Translations under genes and position numbers: made by a program
Notes under the pieces: model-generated
What the model was told of the DNA's origin: nothing
Database searches by the model: none
What the model saw: the letters and a program-made list of their open reading frames with translations, nothing else
Origin: Streptomyces sp. SJL17-4
GTDB taxonomy: Bacteria; Actinomycetota; Actinomycetes; Streptomycetales; Streptomycetaceae
Direction: 5' to 3'
NCBI RefSeq assembly: GCF_036826855.1
Contig: NZ_CP104578.1
Location: forward strand, 2,294,001-2,358,000
Length of the DNA stretch: 64,000 bases
Shown here: positions 1 to 8,507 of the stretch, piece by piece
Position numbering within the stretch: position 1 is the first letter of the stretch
Layout of the letters: the number at the start of each line of letters is the position of its first letter

Positions 1-1388
1 CCTGCCGCCTCGCGCAGCGCGTCTCCCCCGGGCCTGCCGCAGGCGTCGAGCAGGTCCGCTCCGAGCAGCGCCGCGCGATGCGCGTGCGCCTGCGTCTCGG
101 CGCGCCACGGACCGGCGGCCCCCGGGTCCGGCACGAGCCCACTCGCGCCGGCCGTCCGGCGCAACCAGTCGAGGCAGCGCTCCGCCACGGGCAGCAGCTC
201 CTCCAGGTCCGCCGCCGGCAGCCCCCAGCGGCGGGCCTCGGCGAGCACGACCGGATAGGCGAGGGTGGCCTCGATACCCGTGCAGCGGGGCGGCAGATAC
301 GGGCCGGCGTCCCTGAGGGGGCCCGGGACGCGGCCGGACTCGGGTCCGCCGCCGGAGAGTTGGGTGCGCCCGAGGGCCCGCAGGGTGGTGACGGCGAGCC
401 GGGTGCCGAGGGGCAGCGCCATCCGGGCCGCCCAGAGCGCTTCGGCGGTGACGGGCCCGCAGCGCCAGGGGACGCCGGCCGCGAGGTGGACGTCCGCCGG
501 GTGCGCCGGGTCGCGCTGGAGCAGGGCCCGCAGGTCCTCGACGGAGGCGCGCAGCAGCTCCCCCGGGCGGGGGTCGTCGCCCTCGGCGAGGGCTTCGGCG
601 AGGACATGGCCGCCGGGCCGTCCGGCGCTGCCGCCCTGGGAGCCGGCGGGGCGGCCCGGCGAGCCGCCGCGTACCCGCAACCGGACCGTGAACGTGCCCC
701 CGGGCGCCAGCTCGGCCTCCCAGCGCAGGACGCCCGCCACCGCCAGGGCGTCCATGGGCGGCGGGTCCGCCGTGACGGTGACGGACCGTCCGCCGTCGCC
801 GGCCCAGCGCAGCCCGGTGCCGTGGACGGTCGCGGTGAGCTCGGGTCCGGTCCGGCCGGATGCCACCGTGCCCAGGTCCGCGAGATCCGACCCCAGAGCG
901 ATTTCCACTGGGAGCCGGAGGGGGCGGGCGACGGCGCTGCGCAGGGTGATCCGCTCGCTGCCGTCGGCGCTCCGCGTGCGTTCGACGGTGAGTCCTGGAT
1001 CGGGCCCCAGGTCTCCGGGGGCTCGGAGGACTCCGAGGAACACCGCCCGGTCGGCGGCCGCCATGCGGCCCTGGAGGGCGACCGGCTCGCGCCCCGCCAC
1101 GCGCAGGACGCAGCGGGAAAGGATCCGTCGCCCGGCCGCGTACACGCCCTCGGGTCCCTCACCGGTGAGCTGGCCGTGCTCGGCGCAGACCGCGAGGGCG
1201 GGCAGGGCCACGCAGAGAAGCGCGCCGTGCACCGAGGGAAGCTCCACGGGCCGGGCCGCGCGCGGCGGCGCGGCACCGACTCCCATGTCGGTGCCGGTGC
1301 CCGGTTGACGCCCGTTGGGGCGTCCGGGCAGGTGACCGATCGGGGGTCCGGTGTGACGGCCGGGGGCCGGGACAGGGCTGGGGGCCAT
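1..1388 (-). CDS. Glycogen debranching N-terminal-domain enzyme (amylo-alpha-1,6-glucosidase-like), C-terminus outside window
   Basis: About 462 residues are visible; the gene reads leftward off the window edge. The N-terminal part contains the pattern VHGALLCVALP, then HGQLTGEGPEGVY, YAAGRRILSRC and VAGREPVALQGRM, which I recognise from the N-terminal beta domain of bacterial glycogen-debranching-type proteins. It is followed by an alpha-helical stretch (VPWRCGPVTAEALW, LRALGRTQ) that looks like the start of an (alpha/alpha)6 barrel. Inferred role: hydrolysis of alpha-1,6 branch points or related oligosaccharides. The catalytic residues lie outside the window. Start: ATG at 1388 gives a Pro/Gly-rich leader; ATG at 1286 is an in-frame alternative just before the conserved part, and neither has a strong ribosome-binding site. 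Family call fairly confident, substrate not. Confidence 0.75.
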   Translation of the reverse strand, partial: MAPSPVPAPGRHTGPPIGHLPGRPNGRQPGTGTDMGVGAAPPRAARPVELPSVHGALLCVALPALAVCAEHGQLTGEGPEGVYAAGRRILSRCVLRVAGREPVALQGRMAAADRAVFLGVLRAPGDLGPDPGLTVERTRSADGSERITLRSAVARPLRLPVEIALGSDLADLGTVASGRTGPELTATVHGTGLRWAGDGGRSVTVTADPPPMDALAVAGVLRWEAELAPGGTFTVRLRVRGGSPGRPAGSQGGSAGRPGGHVLAEALAEGDDPRPGELLRASVEDLRALLQRDPAHPADVHLAAGVPWRCGPVTAEALWAARMALPLGTRLAVTTLRALGRTQLSGGGPESGRVPGPLRDAGPYLPPRCTGIEATLAYPVVLAEARRWGLPAADLEELLPVAERCLDWLRRTAGASGLVPDPGAAGPWRAETQAHAHRAALLGADLLDACGRPGGDALREAA

Positions 1389-1503
1389 GGCGGGTACGGG
1401 GTGCTCTCTGTGCGAACCGGGCGGCCGGCGACGTGTCGGCGGGACGGTTCGGACGACTCCGCCAGAGAGCTGAACGCGCCGACGGGCGGCCGGGTCACGG
1501 TCG

Positions 1504-2922
1504 TCATCGGCCGCTCCTGGTGCCGCGCTGCCCACCGCGCCGCGGACTTCCGCTTCCCGGCTTCCCCGCGGCGGGCCCTCCGGGCCGGACGCCGGCCGAG
1601 GTACGGCGCTCCCCTCCGCCGGTCTGACGACCGGGCTTCCGGAGGGTCTGCCTGCTGCTCTGCGGGCGGGCGACGCGCGTCCGGACCCGCGGGGAGGCGC
1701 CGGAAGCGGCCTCGTCCGAGGCGATCCGGCCGTCCCGCTCGGTTCGCAGGCAGGAGCGGAGCGACTCGGGGTCGAGCCCTTCGTTGCACGCCTGGTGCAG
1801 CAGCCGGGCGAAGACGTACTCGGGGTCGATGTCGAGCGCGAGTCCGAGGGCGACCCGGGCGGTCGGCTCGTCGCCGGTGGACCAGGCCGTCCAGCCCGCG
1901 AGGGTGAGCGGTGCGGCGGCGTGCTCCTGATAGGGGGCGACGCAGCGCCGGGAGAGTACGCGCCAGAGGCGCAGGGCCGCGGTGCCCTCCCAGCCCTCCA
2001 TCCATTCGGCGGCGCGGTCCCGGGTGACCCGGTCCTGGAGACCGAGGATCAGCGCGGCCGCTTCGCCGGTCTCGACCAGGGCGTCGTCGGCCGCGTCGCC
2101 CTCGGCGGTACCGGCGAGGCTCCCCCGCACGGTCTTCGGGCCGGTCGGGGTGCCCGTGCGGCCGGTCGGCCCGGCCTCCCTCGTCGGATTGACGAAGCGG
2201 CGGAGGACCGCCCGTGCGAGGCGCAGCGTCGTCTCGCGCACCTCCTCCCGCCCCTTGCCCTCGGCGTCCTCGAGGATCCGGGGGACGATCGCCGCGGCGC
2301 TCGCGTCGAGTGCCGCGCGCTGTTCTTCCTCCTGGGGGCCGCCGGGGGGCTGGAACCGCCTCTCCATGTCCCGCAGGGACCCCCGTACCTGGACGCCGGC
2401 GTACGCCGCGGTCGCCGCCATCACCGACGTACCGCTGAGGGCGAGCGGGGTGCCATCGGGCGGGCAGCAGCGTGTGTCGGGGCAGCAGTAGGAGAAGTAG
2501 AGACCGTCGGAGATGCAGAGGGCCTCGTAGACCGGGATGTCGAGGGCGCCGCACGCCGTGCGCAGCCGCTGGGCGAAGGGGCGCAGGCGCTCCATGACCC
2601 TGCGGCCCGTCTCGCCCGCCGCGGGGTCCTGGCAGAGGAAGACGACGATGCCGTCGGGTCGGGTGCCGCTCCTCGCGCCTCCCTCGACGAGGCATTCGGC
2701 GAGGTGATCGGCGGTGGACGCCCATTCGCGGGGCGAGCGGGGAATGCCGAGCCTGACCCGTCCTCCGAAGCGGCCGTGCTCCCCGTGGAGGGCGACCAGG
2801 ACGACGGAGTCGGTGGGGTGGAAGCCCAGCACGAACGGCAGGGCGTCGGCCAGTTCGGCCGGGCCGCGCAGGGTGATCTGGGTACGGGAGGGTCCGCTGG
2901 ATTCGTGGTGATTCGCGTTCAT
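1504..2922 (-). CDS. DUF4192 domain-containing protein
   Basis: 472 residues, start ATG (MNANHHES). The body reads [21 protein letters not shown], then DSVVLVAL, then a regular alpha/beta protein, which is the DUF4192 signature of actinobacteria; its biochemical function is unknown. A cysteine cluster ([13 protein letters not shown], around residues 125-140) may bind metal or simply be structural. The last 90 residues or so are Arg/Gly/Ser-rich and probably disordered. It is divergent from the recQ gene, with 141 bases between the two starts, and shares a region with DnaA-box-like sequences. The same frame stays open to about 4125 against recQ, but nothing beyond 2922 looks like protein from this family. 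Confidence 0.85.
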   Translation of the reverse strand: MNANHHESSGPSRTQITLRGPAELADALPFVLGFHPTDSVVLVALHGEHGRFGGRVRLGIPRSPREWASTADHLAECLVEGGARSGTRPDGIVVFLCQDPAAGETGRRVMERLRPFAQRLRTACGALDIPVYEALCISDGLYFSYCCPDTRCCPPDGTPLALSGTSVMAATAAYAGVQVRGSLRDMERRFQPPGGPQEEEQRAALDASAAAIVPRILEDAEGKGREEVRETTLRLARAVLRRFVNPTREAGPTGRTGTPTGPKTVRGSLAGTAEGDAADDALVETGEAAALILGLQDRVTRDRAAEWMEGWEGTAALRLWRVLSRRCVAPYQEHAAAPLTLAGWTAWSTGDEPTARVALGLALDIDPEYVFARLLHQACNEGLDPESLRSCLRTERDGRIASDEAASGASPRVRTRVARPQSSRQTLRKPGRQTGGGERRTSAGVRPGGPAAGKPGSGSPRRGGQRGTRSGR

Positions 2923-2960
2923 GGTCAGGACGGTCTCGTGATCTCCCGAAATCCGAAACC

Positions 2961-3015
2961 CCTGTGGATAACTCCCGGAACGGGGCTGCCGCCGGCCTGT
3001 CGAGTTGTCCACAGG
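2961..3015. promoter_or_regulatory. Inverted pair of DnaA-box-like sites in the DUF4192/recQ divergent promoter
   Basis: At 2963-2971 the plus strand reads tgtggataa, the reverse complement of the classical DnaA box TTATCCACA. At 3005-3013 it reads ttgtccaca, the form I know as preferred at Streptomyces oriC. The two 13-base arms (2961-2973 and 3003-3015) are inverted with one mismatch, separated by 29 bases, so they could also form a stem. Both are within about 100 bases of the recQ start and 40-95 bases upstream of the DUF4192 start. The sequence match is direct; binding is inferred. Confidence 0.55.
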
Positions 3016-3063
3016 TTCGGCGCTCATTCGCGCGATGTCCGAGCCATCGGGTTGCATGGAGTC

Positions 3064-5247
3064 ATGACCCACGCAGATCCCCTGGAAGACCGCGCCGCGC
3101 TCCGGACCGCCGCCGATGCCGTGCTCGCCCGTCTCGTCTCGGACCCGACGGGCACGGCGAGACTGCGCGAGGACCAGTGGCGGGCCATCGAGGCCCTGGT
3201 CGCCGACCGGCGCCGTGCCCTGGTGGTGCAGCGGACCGGCTGGGGCAAGTCGGCCGTGTACTTCGTGGCCACTTCGCTGCTCCGCGAGCGCGGCAGCGGC
3301 CCGACCGTGATCGTCTCCCCGCTGCTCGCGCTGATGCGCAACCAGGTGGAGGCGGCCGCTCGGGCGGGCATCCGCGCCCGGACGATCAACTCGTCGAACA
3401 CGGAGGAGTGGGACACGGTCCAGGAGGAGGTGTCCGCCGGTGAGGTGGATGTGCTCCTGGTGAGCCCCGAGCGGCTCAACAATCCGGATTTCCGTGACCA
3501 GGTGCTTCCCCGGCTCGCTGCCGCCACCGGGCTGCTCGTGGTCGACGAGGCACACTGCATCTCGGACTGGGGGCACGACTTCCGTCCCGACTACCGCCGG
3601 CTGCGCACGATGCTGGCGGACCTGCCGTCCGGGGTTCCGGTGCTCGCCACCACGGCCACGGCGAACGCCCGGGTGACGGCGGACGTGGCCGAGCAGCTCG
3701 GGACGGGCGCCGGCACGGACGCCCTGGTGCTGCGCGGCCCGCTGGACCGGGAGAGCCTGAGCCTGGGCGTGGTCCGGCTGCCGGACGCGGCCCACCGGCT
3801 GGCCTGGCTGGCCGACCACCTCGGCGAACTGCCCGGTTCCGGCATCATCTACACGCTGACGGTCGCCGCGGCGGACGAGGTCACGGCCTATCTGCGCCAG
3901 TGCGGGCACACGGTCTCCTCGTACACGGGCCGCACGGAGAACGCCGACCGCCAGCAGGCGGAGGACGATCTCCAGGCCAACCGGGTCAAGGCGCTCGTGG
4001 CGACCTCCGCGCTCGGCATGGGCTTCGACAAGCCGGACCTGGGCTTCGTCGTGCATCTCGGGTCGCCCTCCTCCCCGATCGCGTACTACCAGCAGGTCGG
4101 ACGTGCCGGGCGAGGTGTGGAGCACGCCGAGGTGCTGCTGCTGCCCGGGCAGGAGGACGAGGCGATCTGGCGCTACTTCGCCTCGGTCGCCTTCCCGCCC
4201 GAGGAGCAGGTGCGCCGCACGATCGACGTGCTCGCCCAGGCGGGCAGGCCCTTGTCGCTGCCCGCGCTGGAGCCCTTGGTGGAGCTGCGCAGGACCCGTC
4301 TGGAGACGATGCTCAAGGTCCTCGACGTGGACGGCGCGGTGCGTCGGGTGAAGGGCGGCTGGGAGAGCACGGGCCGCCCCTGGGTGTACGACACCGAGCG
4401 GTACGCCTGGGTGGCACAGCAGCGGGCGGCCGAGCAGCAGGCGATGCGTGACTACGCGGCGTCGTCGGGGTGCCGGATGGAGTTCCTGCGCCGTCAGTTG
4501 GACGACGAGGAGGCCTCACCGTGCGGTCGCTGCGACAACTGCGCGGGGAGCCGCTTCGATCCGAAGGTCTCCGACGCGGCGCTGGACGCGGCCAAGGGCG
4601 AGCTGGGCCGGCCTGGTGTGGAGGTCGAGCCGCGGAAGATGTGGCCGACCGGACTCGCGGCCGTCGGGGTCGATCTGAAGGGTCGTATCCCGGCGAGTGA
4701 GCAGGCTTTCGGCGGCCGGGCGCTGGGACGGCTCTCGGACATCGGCTGGGGCAACCGGCTGCGTCCGCTGCTGGCCGACACCGCCACCGATGGGCCGGTT
4801 CCGGACGATGTCGTGCAGGCGGTGGTGCATGTCCTCGCCGACTGGGCCAAGGGGCCCGGCGGTTGGGCCTCCGGGGCGCCCGACGCGCCTGTCCGGCCGG
4901 CCGGTGTGGTCACGGTCGCCTCCCACCGAAGGCCTCGACTGGTGGGTTCACTCGGCCAACGGATCGCCGAGATCGGCAGAATGCCTCTGCTCGGAGCGGT
5001 GGAGTACGCGCCCGAGGCCGAGGACGTACGGCTGTCCCGGACCAACAGCGCCCAGCGGGTGGTGGGACTGCAGCGCACCCTGGCGGTCTCCGCGGAGCTG
5101 GGCGAGCGGCTGGCCGCGGCAGGCGGGCCGATACTCCTCGTCGACGATCTGTCCGACAGCGGTTGGACTTTGGCGGTGGCGGCCCGGCTCCTTCGGCGGG
5201 CCGGAGCGGAAGGAGTTTTTCCGCTGGTACTTGCCGTCCAGGGGTGA
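3064..5247 (+). CDS. recQ: RecQ-family ATP-dependent DNA helicase with C-terminal phosphoribosyltransferase-like domain
   Basis: 727 residues, ATG start. Superfamily 2 helicase motifs in order: Walker A variant [10 protein letters not shown] (about 57-66), [11 protein letters not shown] (motif Ia), [17 protein letters not shown] (motif II and the RecQ aromatic loop, about 160-175), TATANARV (III), [12 protein letters not shown] and QQVGRAGR (V, VI, to about residue 350). [10 protein letters not shown] followed by CGRCDNC (about 485-500) is the RecQ zinc-binding domain. There is no HRDC domain. The last 110 residues end in [14 protein letters not shown], the PRPP-binding loop pattern of type I phosphoribosyltransferases, so the protein is a fusion. 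It unwinds branched DNA in recombination and repair; what the transferase-like domain does is unknown. A small conserved gene follows 228 bases downstream. Confidence 0.92.
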   Translation: MTHADPLEDRAALRTAADAVLARLVSDPTGTARLREDQWRAIEALVADRRRALVVQRTGWGKSAVYFVATSLLRERGSGPTVIVSPLLALMRNQVEAAARAGIRARTINSSNTEEWDTVQEEVSAGEVDVLLVSPERLNNPDFRDQVLPRLAAATGLLVVDEAHCISDWGHDFRPDYRRLRTMLADLPSGVPVLATTATANARVTADVAEQLGTGAGTDALVLRGPLDRESLSLGVVRLPDAAHRLAWLADHLGELPGSGIIYTLTVAAADEVTAYLRQCGHTVSSYTGRTENADRQQAEDDLQANRVKALVATSALGMGFDKPDLGFVVHLGSPSSPIAYYQQVGRAGRGVEHAEVLLLPGQEDEAIWRYFASVAFPPEEQVRRTIDVLAQAGRPLSLPALEPLVELRRTRLETMLKVLDVDGAVRRVKGGWESTGRPWVYDTERYAWVAQQRAAEQQAMRDYAASSGCRMEFLRRQLDDEEASPCGRCDNCAGSRFDPKVSDAALDAAKGELGRPGVEVEPRKMWPTGLAAVGVDLKGRIPASEQAFGGRALGRLSDIGWGNRLRPLLADTATDGPVPDDVVQAVVHVLADWAKGPGGWASGAPDAPVRPAGVVTVASHRRPRLVGSLGQRIAEIGRMPLLGAVEYAPEAEDVRLSRTNSAQRVVGLQRTLAVSAELGERLAAAGGPILLVDDLSDSGWTLAVAARLLRRAGAEGVFPLVLAVQG

Positions 5248-5475
5248 AACGGGAGGGGGAACGGGGAGTGAACAATGGGCAACTGGGCAGGGATATGAAA
5301 GGCATACCGACGCAATCCCGTCAGCGGCCTCAATTGCTCGTTGCCGCTCGCCCACGGGCCAGCAAGAATTGGGAAACCGCCTCGCACGCCCCGCCAGCGG
5401 TCCGGACGGGCTGTGCTGTGGTGCGCCCTCACCCGACCTTGCCCGCCTCGCGGGCGCGTATCCGAAGGGAGGACC

Positions 5476-6105
5476 GTGACCCTCGGATTCGCTCCGCCCA
5501 CAGCCGCCTCGCTCAGATCGTCGTCCGAGTCCGCCAACCGCCTCGCTCGGATACTCGAACCGGCCGAGTGGGCCTCGGCGGGGATCCCCCTGTTGAGCAA
5601 TCCGCGTGAGGTCGTCGGCGGACTGCACTCGCGCCACGCGCCCACGACCTCGACGGCGGTCCTCGCGATCCTGGACCACGAGGAACGGATCGCCGCCAGC
5701 GCCTCGTTCGTCCGTCGCCCCACCCCTGCGGACGGCTGGGAATTCCGCAACGCGCTGCTCGCGCATCTGCGGCGGGTCATTCCGCACGACCTCCGCAGGC
5801 GCACGCCCGTACGGACCGCGGTGCTGATGTACTGCCGTGAGGGCGACGAACGCTGGACCGAGGAGGACGGTGCCTGGATGTGGGGGCTCCGGGACGCCTG
5901 CACCCTGCACGGACTCCGCTGCGGCGCGTACATCACGCTGACCCGAGCGGGCTGGCAGGTGCTCGGTGAAGGCCGTGGCGGCCGTCGTCCGAGCTCCGAT
6001 TCGCTTCCCCTGCCGCTCGGCGAGGGGCCGGCCGAGCTCGGCCGGCTGACGCCGAGAACCGCCGGCGGAGCGACCGAGCCCCTGCGCCGGGCCGCCGCAC
6101 GCTGA
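5476..6105 (+). CDS. Conserved actinobacterial protein of unknown function
   Basis: 209 residues; GTG start chosen because a strong ribosome-binding site (aagggagg, 5465-5472) sits just upstream. No family recognised. It is a compact globular-looking protein with patterns NRLARILEPAEWASAGIPLL, ASFVRRP, and WTEEDGAWMWGLRDACTLHGLRC, and a disordered Arg/Pro-rich tail after about residue 165. It lies downstream of recQ in the same direction and is closed off by a hairpin. I would call it a DNA-metabolism-neighbour protein of unknown role. The 228 bases between recQ and this gene hold no convincing gene. Confidence 0.75.
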   Translation: MTLGFAPPTAASLRSSSESANRLARILEPAEWASAGIPLLSNPREVVGGLHSRHAPTTSTAVLAILDHEERIAASASFVRRPTPADGWEFRNALLAHLRRVIPHDLRRRTPVRTAVLMYCREGDERWTEEDGAWMWGLRDACTLHGLRCGAYITLTRAGWQVLGEGRGGRRPSSDSLPLPLGEGPAELGRLTPRTAGGATEPLRRAAAR

Positions 6106-6126
6106 TCGCGCGGACGACGTCGGCCC

Positions 6127-6152
6127 CCGCCGGACCCGGTGCGGTCCGGCGG
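6127..6152. terminator. Hairpin between convergent genes
   Basis: Perfect 10-bp stem (6127-6136 with 6143-6152, arm ccgccggacc) and a 6-base loop. It lies between two converging genes that end at 6105 and 6165, so it probably terminates both. There is no T-run, as is usual in Streptomyces. Confidence 0.6.
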
Positions 6153-6164
6153 AGGGGCAGTCGG

Positions 6165-6803
6165 TCAGACTTCGGCGTCCGCTCCGAGGAGCGTCGTGAC
6201 GCGCTGCGGGTCACCACAGACGACGAGCAGGGCTCCGGCGCGGGCCATGGCGGACGGCAGGGCCTTGGCGGTCGTCTCGTCGTCTCCGCCGTTGACGGCG
6301 ACGATCACCACGGGGCGGGCGGCCGCCCGTTCCACGGCGGCGGCGTGCGCGAAGAACACGTCGTCACCGGTGTCCTGCTGGGCCCAGTAGGCGGCCTCGC
6401 CGAAGGACAGCTCGTGCGTGGCCCACGGGTGCGGGTCGCCGGTGGTGAGCACCAGGACCTCGCCCGGCGCCCGTCCGCTCTCCAGAAGCAGGTCCAGGGC
6501 CTCTTCGGCGGCGTCGAGTGCGCCGTCGACGGGGGCCGGGATCAGCTGGAGCTGCGGCGTGGATCGCTGATCGAAACGATTCTCCGGGGTGTTCGCCGGA
6601 GACGGCCCGGCACCGGGGTGCGGGCGCGGCGTCGGCGCCGCGGGCCTGGCAGGGCCGGGAACGGGGCGTCCGGGACGCGGTGAGGCCGCGGTACGCGGGC
6701 CGGGTACGGGACGGGGGGTCGACGCGGGGCGGCCGGCGGCAGTGGTGCCGCGGGGACCCTGGGCGCTCTCGTGAATCTGAGGCTCCTCGGGGATGAGAGG
6801 CAT
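6165..6803 (-). CDS. Hypothetical protein with Pro-rich N-terminus
   Basis: 212 residues, ATG start (MPLIPEEPQIHE). Residues 15-90 are Pro/Arg/Gly-rich and likely disordered. The C-terminal 120 residues form a plausible alpha/beta domain: LQLIPAPVDGALDAAEEALDLL, VLVLTTGDPHPWATHELSF, RPVVIVAVNGGDDETT, ALLVVCGDPQRVTTLLG. No family recognised with confidence. It lies 116 bases downstream of rnhB in the same direction and may be co-transcribed with it. Confidence 0.7.
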   Translation of the reverse strand: MPLIPEEPQIHESAQGPRGTTAAGRPASTPRPVPGPRTAASPRPGRPVPGPARPAAPTPRPHPGAGPSPANTPENRFDQRSTPQLQLIPAPVDGALDAAEEALDLLLESGRAPGEVLVLTTGDPHPWATHELSFGEAAYWAQQDTGDDVFFAHAAAVERAAARPVVIVAVNGGDDETTAKALPSAMARAGALLVVCGDPQRVTTLLGADAEV

Positions 6804-6919
6804 GAGTGGATGTCTATCAAACGCCGCTGCGCGAGGCACCGGCGGGTGGGCACACATGTGCACCCCGGCCGCGTGGAAGACCGACCCTTCGACAGGGCCG
6901 GGGTCCCGCGACCGGAAGT

Positions 6920-7630
6920 TCAGAAGTCGAAGCCGAGTTGGCCCCCGCTTTCCAGCGCGACCGCCTCGGCGGAGAGGCGGACCTTTTTGAGGTGGCGCCA
7001 CCTGGGCATCGCGTCCAGGTACGACCAGGAGAGACGGTGATGCGGGGTGGGCCCCAGCTCTTCGAGCGCCGCTTTGTGGACCGGCGAAGGGTAGCCCGCG
7101 TTGGCACCGAAGGCGTACGCCGCGTACTCGTCACCGCCCACGCCCAGCTCCGCCATGGCGGCGTCCCGCCGGACCTTGGCGATGACGGAGGCGGCGGCCA
7201 CGGCGATACAGGACTGGTCGCCCTTGATCACCGTACGAACCTGCCAGGGGCTGCCGAGATAGTCGTGCTTGCCGTCGAGGATCACCGCCTCGGGGCGGAC
7301 GGGGAGGCCTTCCAGGGCCCGGACGGCCGCGAGTCGCAGCGCGGCGGTCATACCGAGCTCGTCTATCTCCTGCGGAGAGGCGTCGCCCAGTGCGTACGCC
7401 GTGACCCAGTGCTCCAGCTCCGCGGCGAGCACGGTACGGCGCTTGGGGGTGAGCAGTTTGGAGTCGGTGAGCCCCTCGGGCGCCCGGCGCAGTCCGGTGA
7501 CGGCGGCGCACACGGTGACGGGGCCGGCCCACGCCCCGCGTCCGACCTCGTCGACTCCGGCAACGATCTTGACGCCGGTGGTGGCTCGGAGCGATCGCTC
7601 GACGGTGTGGGTGGGTGGTTCGTACGGCAT
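6920..7630 (-). CDS. rnhB: Ribonuclease HII
   Basis: 236 residues, ATG start (MPYEPPTH). It removes RNA from RNA-DNA hybrids and nicks at misincorporated ribonucleotides. The catalytic carboxylates are visible: [15 protein letters not shown] (the DE pair, about residues 26-27), LDGKHDY (third acid) and the late [11 protein letters not shown], with [11 protein letters not shown] following. Length is normal for the family. Neighbours: the unknown gene at 6165-6803 follows in the same direction. Confidence 0.95.
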   Translation of the reverse strand: MPYEPPTHTVERSLRATTGVKIVAGVDEVGRGAWAGPVTVCAAVTGLRRAPEGLTDSKLLTPKRRTVLAAELEHWVTAYALGDASPQEIDELGMTAALRLAAVRALEGLPVRPEAVILDGKHDYLGSPWQVRTVIKGDQSCIAVAAASVIAKVRRDAAMAELGVGGDEYAAYAFGANAGYPSPVHKAALEELGPTPHHRLSWSYLDAMPRWRHLKKVRLSAEAVALESGGQLGFDF

Positions 7631-7756
7631 GGCGCCTGACAGGTTACGCCGCTTGATGCCGGGTGCGATACCCGGATTCCCCTCGGGCGCCCGAGGGGCC
7701 GTCGCAGCACACCCCCGGGCCCGCGCGCCTCGCCCCTCGGAAGCCACCCGCCCAGG

Positions 7757-8374
7757 TCAGGCACGCAGCAGCGGCACCATGATCCGGTCGATCAGATCGG
7801 CGATCTCACCGTCCGGCCATTCGCTTCCGCACACCTTCGAGCGATACATCATCATCGCCGGAACGACGTCGACCACCAGGTCGTTGTTCGCGTCCGCGCG
7901 CACCTCGCCCCGCGCGATTCCACGGCGCAGCACATCCCGGAAGAGTCGGGCCGAGGGCTCGACCACCCCCGTGACGATCAGGCCGCGGAACCTCTCGGCG
8001 GCATCGACATCGCATTCGTGAAGGACTGCACGCAGGGCGAAGCCGGGCTTGGAGTACATGACGTCGCGGACGCGGCGGCACAGCTCGTACAGCTCCTCGC
8101 GCACGCTTCCCAGGTCCGGGACCTCATCGAGGGCCGGAAGTCCGGCCTGGAGCGCGTCCGCGACGAGGTCTTCCTTCGAAGGCCATCGCCGGTACACCGC
8201 GGCTTTGCCCGTCTGTGCGCCGACCGCGACACCTTCCATCGTCAGGCCGTTCCAGCCGACGCTGCCCAGCTGCTCGAGCGTGGCCTCCAGGATGGCCCGT
8301 TCGAGTACGGGGCCGCGGCGTCGCAGTGCCACCCCCTCCGGCCGGGCGGCGGCCGTGGAGCGCGAAGTAACCAT
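7757..8374 (-). CDS. TetR-family repressor, probable local regulator of the adjacent exporter
   Basis: 205 residues. The N-terminal helix-turn-helix is at about residues 25-70 (LERAILEATLEQLG, MEGVAVGAQTGKAAVYRRW), followed by an all-helical ligand-binding domain. It is divergently transcribed from the drug exporter at 8508; the 133-base gap holds two near-identical palindromes that I take as its operators. This is the standard arrangement for a substrate-relieved repressor of a multidrug pump, and the operators are placed to control both genes. Ligand unknown. Confidence 0.9.
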   Translation of the reverse strand: MVTSRSTAAARPEGVALRRRGPVLERAILEATLEQLGSVGWNGLTMEGVAVGAQTGKAAVYRRWPSKEDLVADALQAGLPALDEVPDLGSVREELYELCRRVRDVMYSKPGFALRAVLHECDVDAAERFRGLIVTGVVEPSARLFRDVLRRGIARGEVRADANNDLVVDVVPAMMMYRSKVCGSEWPDGEIADLIDRIMVPLLRA

Positions 8375-8416
8375 CAGGATCTCTCCGTTGAGACAGCGTC
8401 ATGTCGTCGGCGGCGC

Positions 8417-8440
8417 TCAGTGAACGGTTGCGTTCACTGA
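8417..8440. promoter_or_regulatory. Palindromic operator 1 for the TetR protein
   Basis: Perfect 10-bp arms (tcagtgaacg and cgttcactga) around a 4-base centre gttg. It is 43 bases upstream of the TetR start. A second copy of the core lies 46 bp away, centre to centre. Confidence 0.75.
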
Positions 8441-8464
8441 GGGGGACTCACTACCGTGGTGGAC

Positions 8465-8484
8465 AGTGAACGGGTGCGTTCACT
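8465..8484. promoter_or_regulatory. Palindromic operator 2 for the TetR protein
   Basis: Perfect 8-bp arms (agtgaacg and cgttcact) around the centre ggtg. It ends 23 bases before the exporter GTG, where it would overlap the exporter promoter or transcript start. The core sequence is the same as operator 1. Confidence 0.75.
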
Positions 8485-8507
8485 AATTCTTCCGTGGGGG
8501 ATCCATA

